From NCBI GenBank assembly GCA_005406025.1, contig BGZK01002038.1:1-64000 (forward strand): 64,000 bases of DNA, in the 5' to 3' direction. This DNA comes from Eumeta japonica (lineage: Eukaryota > Arthropoda > Insecta > Lepidoptera > Psychidae). Numbering within the stretch: position 1 is the stretch's first letter; each line of letters starts with the position of its first letter. Both the position numbers and the translations under genes were made by a program. Shown piece after piece: positions 47,036 to 56,000 of this stretch. The notes beneath the pieces are model-generated. The model searched no databases. It had not been told where the DNA came from and worked only from the letters and a program-made list of their open reading frames with translations.

Positions 47036-50000
47036 CTGTGAACAAAACAAACATAGTTGTAATATATAGTGCGCTGGGAAATATATGTGCGCTGATGGCA
47101 CAGGGCGGTGGATGCGATGCTGACCATGTTCTCGACGAGCTGGGGCCGGTGGCGGCGCACGGTCTTGACGGCCTGGAATACATCCACCTCGCCGTGCTGG
47201 ATCACCTGCTCGATGCACGCGTTCGCCGCGCAGTACACGCCGGCGCGGCTCCGTCCGTCTCTATTCCATAAATATTATCGTTTATCGATACGAATATGTA
47301 CGGATATTATTGCATAACTATTGTGAGCGGCCTTTGAAACGTTACTGTTGGATGATAATTTTGTAATGTTACAGATATTCGAGAAAAAAATCATTAATAT
47401 AAGGAATATAATTTATTTTGACCTCTGCCAATTCATTTCCCTTAACAAAAATACTCTTTCTTTACTGTTAATGTGAACAATCAGTAGTTACGAGAACATT
47501 TTTTATTTATAATTTCTAGACTGTTTTAAAATGCTCGATAAAAAAAAGCTTTTATTAGCTTTGTAGTATTTGTTTAATTGAATAAATTTCGATCTAAACT
47601 ATTTAAATAACATCTGATATATATTTTAGAAATTATATTATCTCTAAAATATATGTCAGATGTACTTAGCAACAATGGTCAGTCTTTGGCAGTATTTGAA
47701 ATATATTTGAAACAATATGAATAGAATAGTATCGGGGCTCCTATAATTACTATGTAAATATATGTTTTTTTTTTTCGAAAATAAAACATTGACTAAGATG
47801 AAATTGTTATGGCATCAGAAGCAGTAAAGTTGCAAACGGCTATTAATCAACATATACGAATCATAATCGTGTCTTAATGCAATTTTCGTTTTACAAGGTA
47901 TATTTTTAATATTTTCGTCTATTTAAATTGAATCCTATCACTATGTTAAAGTTAAAAATCGAGATCGATTCGGAATCGATATCGAAGTACATTCTTAATC
48001 AGCAAAGACGAAAATAGCTCACGGTGAGACGACGCAGACGGGTCCGTAGTCGGTGCGCTGCCGCCACCGCTCGACCATGTTCATCAGCTCCACCAGCGAG
48101 TTGGTGGACGTGGGCACCTTATGTCCCATGGGCCAGCAGGTTAATTGGAAGAGCTGCACCGTCTTGGGCGGTGCTTTCATACCTGCCATGAGCTCCGTCA
48201 GGGATACGATCTGAATGGAAATCATGTTCAATTAATTAACACACTTACAGAGTATGAATATTAAGTGCTTTTTCCTAATACGTAACAACGTCACAATAAA
48301 ACTGTGTCTTTAATATCTGTAGACCTGATTTTACTCAAGTATATTAGCAAAGCTATTGGTAAAATTTTTGAACCATAAATAGTTTACTGATATTTGAGAT
48401 TTAATAGTTATTGAATAATTTTGTACGTTGCGTAAACATGATAGCTAAAATGAAATCAAAATTAAAAGCAGTTAAAAAAAAATGATCTACGGCCATCAAA
48501 TAGTGCCATTTTTTTCTTGCAAAATGGAACTTAACATGTATTCGATGCGGCGCACGTAAAAATTAACGTCCCTAGGTACAAATGTTTTTTCGTCTAGTTA
48601 GTAATTCCAATCAATTTTTACTAAGGTACTTTTATAGTCATTAAAAAACGCTTTCACTATTCTCTTAATTGAATAAGAAAGATTTAAAGATAGTAATACA
48701 AAAAAAGTTTGAAAAGAGTAATTACAAAAAAAGTAAACTACTCCATTGTCGGCTTTAATTACTGTACAAGACCATACAACATTTGTCAGCTGTATTACGA
48801 TAAATGGAAACTGATGATCACAAAACTTCGTTCAAGAAGTAATTAAGTTCATTAAAAAGAACGTGCCGAATGATACAAAAACCGTACCTTCTTGTTGATT
48901 CTGAAAATCCATGTTTTGATATTGGTGTAGTGATTGTGCGAGATGTGGTCGATCGTGAACACGGGACCGTACTTCTTCGAGTGCCGACCTTCGGGCCAGA
49001 ACGGAGGGAATTGTTGCTGAGGACAATCAAAGAAGATGCGGCGAAATATTAGAATATGACGAATGGACGTCTTCAAACTGGAAAAAAATGTTAGTAATAA
49101 ATCGACAAACTGACTTTCGATGCGGTCACCAATTACAATGCATTCGAAATATATTTTTTGCGAAATCGCTAGAAACGACGCATAAAGAATTTGGATAGAA
49201 ATAATAAATCTTTTAACAAAATGTAGATAAAAGATCACTCATGATCATATTCTCCATAGTGACCAGCTCCATTCGGAAACATTATATAAACCTTGAATCC
49301 ATTTTGATGAACTCGTTTATAACTATGGATTAATATACAGTTTCACAATTATAGACTAATTTGTTGTGGTTGAATTAATATTGCGAATAAAGCTACGAAT
49401 ATTTATAATAAAATCAATAAAATATTGCATAATATCAAACTAATAATGTAAGGTATTTTACATTATTCATTAATTAAGTTTCTTTCAAATGTTTTACTAT
49501 AAACTTAAGGGATTTCTTGTTTATAAATTAAATAAATTAAAAATATCGTGTGTTACGATTTGATATTTTTTTCAATTCATTGTGCCATGCACTGTAACTA
49601 TCAAGGGAACTTTGAAAAATGTACTCTTCATTTGTTGACCCTACCATTTATGTGAGGTAATTATTATATATTACACGCAGATGTTTATTTCTGATTTAAC
49701 TTATATATCGATTGTAGAGGTTCAACTTTTTTTGGTCATACCTACGTCACGATAGATTATTTTTTATAGTAGTATTTTCGAGAAGCATACAAGTTTGCGA
49801 GCACTAGCGAGTGGGCGGCCATCGCCGCTCATGGTGATAACTGTCGTTGGACACTCACAAGCCCTGAGAAATCATCAACGCAATAATGACGTACTGGGCG
49901 AGAGTAGTGTATATCATTGCGGGGGGATCGATAGAAAGGACAGGAGCGACGGAGGGAGAAGTGGGTCATCGGAACTCTCACTCACTGGACGGAACGGACC

Positions 50001-53000
50001 AAACAACAGCGGAATCTCTTGCTTTACGCCCGTATCTATGAGAGTTATCTATGTATCTCACCGGCCGAGTCAGTCAGTTCTTGTGTTTGCAGCCGAGTTG
50101 ACCACAGTATGGCTGTATGTCTTTAAATAGAGACATGGAGTCGTACGTACGTAGCATTAGACTTTAAATAGAGGTTATTTATAATGTTACCGAGTTTTTT
50201 GGAGGTACGCAGAGCACAACGACGGCGGCGCACTCGTAGTCGTACACCAGCGACCAGAACTCGCCCTGCGTGCGCGCCAGCGGCCACTCTGTCACTATGT
50301 ATTCGCGTGGCTTCGTGTAACCCTGAATGTCATAATTTAAATTTTCATTTTCTGTATTATAAAAACTGTCAATATAGATTATGTTTATAAATAAACTCCT
50401 GTCTTATACTAATGTGAGTAGATTTAAATGAATGTTAGAGATTTTTTTTTTGGAATATGCATTATAGTGAAATGTATTTTTGACGAGGTAGTTAGAAAAT
50501 ATTCACGTGAACAGGTACTTTATACTCACATCTACGAAAACGGCGTTAATGTAGTCAGTGAAATTGTTACCCTGAAATGATGTCAGATACGGCCGGAAGT
50601 TATCAGCTGCGAAAAAACAGAATTACATTGTAAAACACAATCAGTTCTCATTATTCATATCGAAGTAGCCTGTATGTATATATATATCCTGAAAAATGTA
50701 TGTGTTTCAAAGTAAATATTTGAATGTATTGTAATTCCGCGTAGCGTAGATTGGTAATGCTAATGCAATCCGTAAGTGAGTAAATGAAAGATGTCGCATA
50801 TTATTAATTATTTCTTTGCAATTTTATGTCCATCATGTATGCATAATAAAAAAATATCATAAAATCAAAAAAAAAATAATTTTTGATTAAAGACCCTATC
50901 ACAGTTTTAAGTATAATTAAAATACTTAATTGTGTATTTTTATGAAACTCGATCTTGTATCTATTTGAATATGTCGACTCTGTGATATTTATAGAATTGA
51001 ACACCGCCCAATGTCTTATAGTAATCAGTTCATTGAGGTAATATCGCGAACCTTATGACCTCATAACCCGAAGCGTTTGAGTGTGCTGTACTCTTGACTT
51101 GTCAAGATCAAGCTATTTTCTGAACTTAAATTGCTTCTGTTATATTCATATTAATTATACTTATAGGATAATATGAGTATATGTATACAAAGAAAAACAT
51201 TATTATTATTATATTTGAATCTAGGGTTCCTTTCACCATCTCCTTTTAAACTTACTTTTAACAAAAAGTATTTTTTTTAATAATTTTGCGTTCTACGTCT
51301 TCTTTTTAATGGTTGTTGGGGTTAAAAACCGATAGGACGCAAATTTAATTTTAAAGGTGATTTTTTACTAAAAGTGAGCTTAAAAGGAGATGGTGGAAGA
51401 GGCTCTTATTCTATTTGATATTTATAAAAAAACTAAGGAAAAAAAAATCCATGGACGCCGAAGTATGTGTTAATGGATCCTGCGTGTAATTACTATAAAT
51501 GCTGAACTTACGTATCAGAACCATTTTCTTTAATTAGCTCTAGGATCTTTGTTAAAATAGAATATTTGTAAATCTTCATTACGATACGAATATACACGTT
51601 CTAAATTGATTGAATATTTTTTAATACTAATTTAGTAATGTATATTAGTTTCATTCAGCGCTTGCAGATCTCAATATAAGAAGTTAAATGATTTGTTTCG
51701 GTTTTTTTTCTTATCAGTTTGTGAGGATAACACTTTTTGTTCTTTCTTTTGCTACATAAATCAGAAATAGAATTTATTTTTGATTAAAAATTAAATGGGA
51801 GTTATGATGCATGTATGTATTTTCCAACCATTTTAAATTTTGAACGTTGAACGAACTTGAATTTTGTAACATATTTATTTTCATGTAGTAATTATTCACT
51901 AATTCGACACTCACGGGGCACCACGAGCACGTCCCTGTTCTTTTCCCTGTTGTCGCCGCGGTGGCCGCCGGCGCAGTCGCCGATGGTGAACCGCGGCGTT
52001 TGTTTGCATATCTGCTGATACTCCCGCTGGTATTCGTTGAGTTTCGTCACCGGGTCTCGTTGCGACTTCTGCTTCAGCCGTTGCGACAGCTCCGAGACCG
52101 GAAACCAGGATATGCCGCACACGACGTGCTCCTCCAGGGTGTCGTACACGAACTTGTATTGTTCCTGTAAATGGATAATATAGAGTGTTGCAACGGTAAA
52201 CACAAACCTCAAATTTTGTAAATGGGTTCGCGAAATGAACTTTATTTTCAAGTTTATATTGAATTGTAATTTCATCAATTACAGAAATCATTTTGAATGT
52301 GGTTCCCATTCAAAAAAGTATCGCACAAGATGTTAATCGGGCTGGAGTTGATTAATCCGCTGACACGTTTAAAGTTTCATGCAGTAAATTTTATAAATAT
52401 GGTCTCAAAAGCCGCCGAGAGTCTGGTCTCTACACGAGATGAAGTGGAAGTGATCGATTAAGGACACATCGCTACATTATGACGAGATCATCGATTATCA
52501 TTTTATACGTTCGAAATAGATATCTTACCTAGTTATGAGCAAAATTGGAGACCAATACCAAGACCAATACTATCCTTAGTCTAGCAAGATCGAGACCAAG
52601 ACCGAATAAACAAGAACGAGCTTATACCAAGACCGATTATGCAAGGCCAAGACCAAATACGCACGACTCAATTGAAAATTCTTACTAACAGTGTTGAGAC
52701 TAGCTTTTGCCCGCAGCTCCGCCCGCGTGGACTACGATATTCAGACCGTTTTAGAAGCGTTCGTGGCGTTTATTCACTTTTTTTCCCACACTATCATTTT
52801 AAATGACCTCTCTATTATTTAGAGATTAAACTGTATATCTGGTTCTACACAACTAAATCAGATGATACATAGCTTAAATGTTAAGTGGGATCCCAAACTA
52901 CGAAACTGTGTACGAAAGTTTTATCAAAATCCGTTTAGCCGTTTTTGTGTGATACGGTAACATGTACATACTAATTTTCATAACAATCAGTTAAACGATA

Positions 53001-56000
53001 CGGAAGTCGGTACATAGCAGCGCCACCTGGCAGTGATTTACGTCAATGGGGATAGCATAATCATTTTCTTAGTAAAAAAATATATATACTTAATGATTTT
53101 CATGATAATCGGTTGAAGGAAGGAAAAGACGATACAGCGGAGCTCCGCCTGGTGGCGAGCTACGTCAATGGGGATAGCATAAAAACCTTTTCCGTGAAAA
53201 AAAGGAAATGCATACCAATTTTCATAATGATCCGTCGAATAGTTTCTGAATCTATCGATTTCATAACATACACATCCTTCTTTATATATATAGATGAAAT
53301 ATTTGTAACAGCGTTAATATGCCTTTCTCGGAACAATATAGTTGGCGTATTTCGAATTGTCAGTTTGTTTTCTACATTTTATCATTATGCATAAAAAAAA
53401 AGAAATTTTATAACTGATAAAAAAAAAGATCTGGAAGAATGTTGTAAAAGTAAGTATTCTTTGTCCCAACGTCTGGTTAACACAAAATACTATCAATTTT
53501 ACTGCCAAATTTCAAAACGTTTGTCTGTTATATATTTCATTGTAAAGTTTTCGAGAGTGAAAAGTAAGTGTATTTTAATTAAAATTAGTGCAGTTTAATT
53601 TTTAACTAATTGCAAACATTTAAAATGAGTGAAGGAATGTCAGAGCCAAATCAATCTCTAATGCAGATCGAGGAAAGTTCTAATGATAGTGTGAGTGTGA
53701 GTGGTGTAAATTCTAAAACTTGTAAAAAATAAAATAATGTATTTTAAAATTTAATAATGAATATTAAACTATTTATTTATAATTTATGATTAGATGACGA
53801 TAAGCAATAACATTTAACTGATTTTTTTGAATTTATAGACAGTGAATTTAGGTTTAAAAATGTTTGTCGATAAAAACTCAATGTTAAAAAAATTATTGAA
53901 AAATGGTTGTTAAGACCTTATTGCAAGACCAAGACCAAGACCAAGACTAAATGTATTTCCTCTAGACCAAGACCAAGACTAAATGTATTTCCTCTAGACC
54001 AAGACCAAAACCGGGTGAGCAAGACCAAGACCGAGACCAAGACCAAGACCGAGACCAAGACCAAGACTAGACGTATTTGAGCAAGCCCAAGACCAAGACT
54101 GAATAAGCAAGACCAAGACCAAGACTATCCAAATCTTGGTCTTGGTCTTGCTTTGCTTATCACTAATGTTACCGCTGTTGAGATCACGATTAATTCGGAC
54201 GTCAATGCGAATGAGAGGACCTTAAAAGAACGTATCAAAGAACGTAATCTAGATCCTCAAAGATCAACGTGAGGCACAGAATAAGATAGATCGAGAAGGG
54301 TCATGCGTCGATGCTTTGCATCGCAACACGTCAATTGGACAATACAATAATGAAGAAATATCTCGTCTATAGATGTAGATGAGAGCAATGGCTTTGGGAG
54401 CTCTAATTGGTTCATAGCGATTATGAAATAAATGCGAAGATCGATTTTATCTTATGACGATACGTTAAATGGCAAATTCTCACTGAGCAAATTCTCACCC
54501 TAGATGATGTGGGGTGACATATGTTTCAAGACAATGAGGCATGACTGTTTGTACGAGCCGTACGGACTTAACCCTAACTGAAGGGATCATGAAAGCTGTA
54601 CAATGTATTAGAGATCTTCTTGAAGATTATGATGTGCCCTTTGTCGAATTTATCGAAATTAAGCCTTTTGTTAATGCACGACAATTTTAAATTCAAACAG
54701 CTTTAATCGCTACAAGATATTTGGTAGAAATCGGTATTCAGAAAGTTGAGTTGTTAGCTGATAGCTACGATTTGAATCCAATAAAGCATATATCGGATAA
54801 AGAGCCAATTTCAATACAAAAGAAACCTTTAATTAATTAAAAATGATGATTTCGTGTACTTGGGAAGAAATACCGCAATAAGAGATTCGAAATTTGATTG
54901 CTTCCATACGCTAGCAAGCAGTCATCAGTGGTCAAGGTGGAAACAATTGGTCTTCTCATAAATAAGATTTTAATGTGTCAATCAGTAATTTTACTTTTCT
55001 ATAAATTTTTAACAAGATCAATACTTGGAAGTCCCAGATAATCATAAAATCACTGAAAATAAGTGATATTTATAAATAATGCAAAAATACCGCAAACACG
55101 TTTTGCAAATTGTTACTTATAATTAAAATTTTTGCTGCTGGTCTATATTTTGCGTCACTGACGTATAAAGTACATGCCTCTATCATAAATACGGAAGGAT
55201 AATTAACTGATTTGACAAGAATTGGTAAAGCAAAAAACTACCTCGTTTTCTATAAGGCCCTTTCTCGATTGTCTGAGTTTCTTTAAGAATCCGAACACAT
55301 CGAAACAGTCTTCCTCTTCAGCTAGCTCTAAGTTAGCGTCTATGGCCAGGTAGACTCCGGACCGTCCGCCTCCGTCACTGTAAGAATTTATTTTTATTTA
55401 ATTATACAAATTTTTACTTATTTCTATTAAACAGATAATGAAAATGTAGTGTCGAGTGTAGGGTATGGGCGACACAAAAAAAAAAGAAATTAAATTGGTA
55501 CTTATATTATCACTAGCATTAAATTATATAATTGATGACACAATTCAAAGTATTTGAGGCAATGAATTAGAAATTTGAGTAGTAGGGATCTCGATTTTTT
55601 TTTTGAAAATACGATATATGTGATAGTGAACCTTGGTAACTTAATTCTTCGTGTTATTGACTTTAATTTGTTATATGAATTATTAACTTTTATAATAGAG
55701 GATAAAATAACAAGAATTAAGAAAGATCTAAATCTCTTTGAAAATAGAGATTAACATTTTGGGTACATGCAAGTGGGATCAACTTAAATTTTCAAATTTT
55801 CTACATAGATTAATCTATACAAAAAAATGTATATTGGATTTTCTGGCATTTTCTTTTAAATGAATAAAACTGTTTTGTCGCTCACGACCTTTAAAAATAT
55901 TCAAACTCGTCGCTCGTTTTAGTATGCAGTACCTTGGTATGCGCGGGTTGCGGGGCGCTATGCCACGTAGTAGCTTATCACTACGTCAACTTAGTAAAAA

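Larger units (their letters stand above)
52530..54165. mobile_element. 1.6-kb non-autonomous hAT element with GACCAA subterminal arrays
   Basis: The left end TAGTTATGAGCAAA and the reverse complement of the right end TAGTGATAAGCAAA form terminal inverted repeats. The flanking 8-mers are ATCTTACC (52522-52529) and ATGTTACC (54166-54173), 7 of 8 identical, the duplication length of hAT. Both subterminal zones are packed with AGACCAAGACC units, in inverted orientation at the extreme right. Inside, an open frame of 35 codons (53625-53732) begins MSEGMSEPNQSLMQIEESSN and ends SKTCKK, like the start of a hAT transposase before its zinc finger. The rest of the transposase is gone. Another repeat is nested inside at about 52699-53300. 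Confidence 0.8.
52430..54960 (+). mobile_element. Tc1/mariner-like transposase relic, split by a hAT insertion
   Basis: After the hAT element the plus strand reads, with stops and frame changes, TLKERIKERNLDPQRST, then QHVNWTI, then DLLEDYDVPFVEFIE, NARQF, YLVEIGIQKVELLADS, YDLNPIKHISDKE and finally WEEIPQ-EIRNLIAS and GQGGN. This is the order of a Tc1-like DDE transposase: the DNA-binding end, the 'REHxNWT' block, the second catalytic region, 'DLNPIEHxWDxL', and the C-terminal 'W..IPQ..I..LI.S...R'. Before the hAT element (about 52430-52520) a weaker match to the N-terminal part is visible. It is long dead. The hAT insertion into it gives their relative ages. Confidence 0.6.

Noticed and set aside
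53900..54160. Regular GACCAA units as a possible CRISPR-like or satellite array
   Set aside because: Units are 6 bp without spacers and lie exactly inside hAT ends with a target duplication. They are subterminal repeats of that element.
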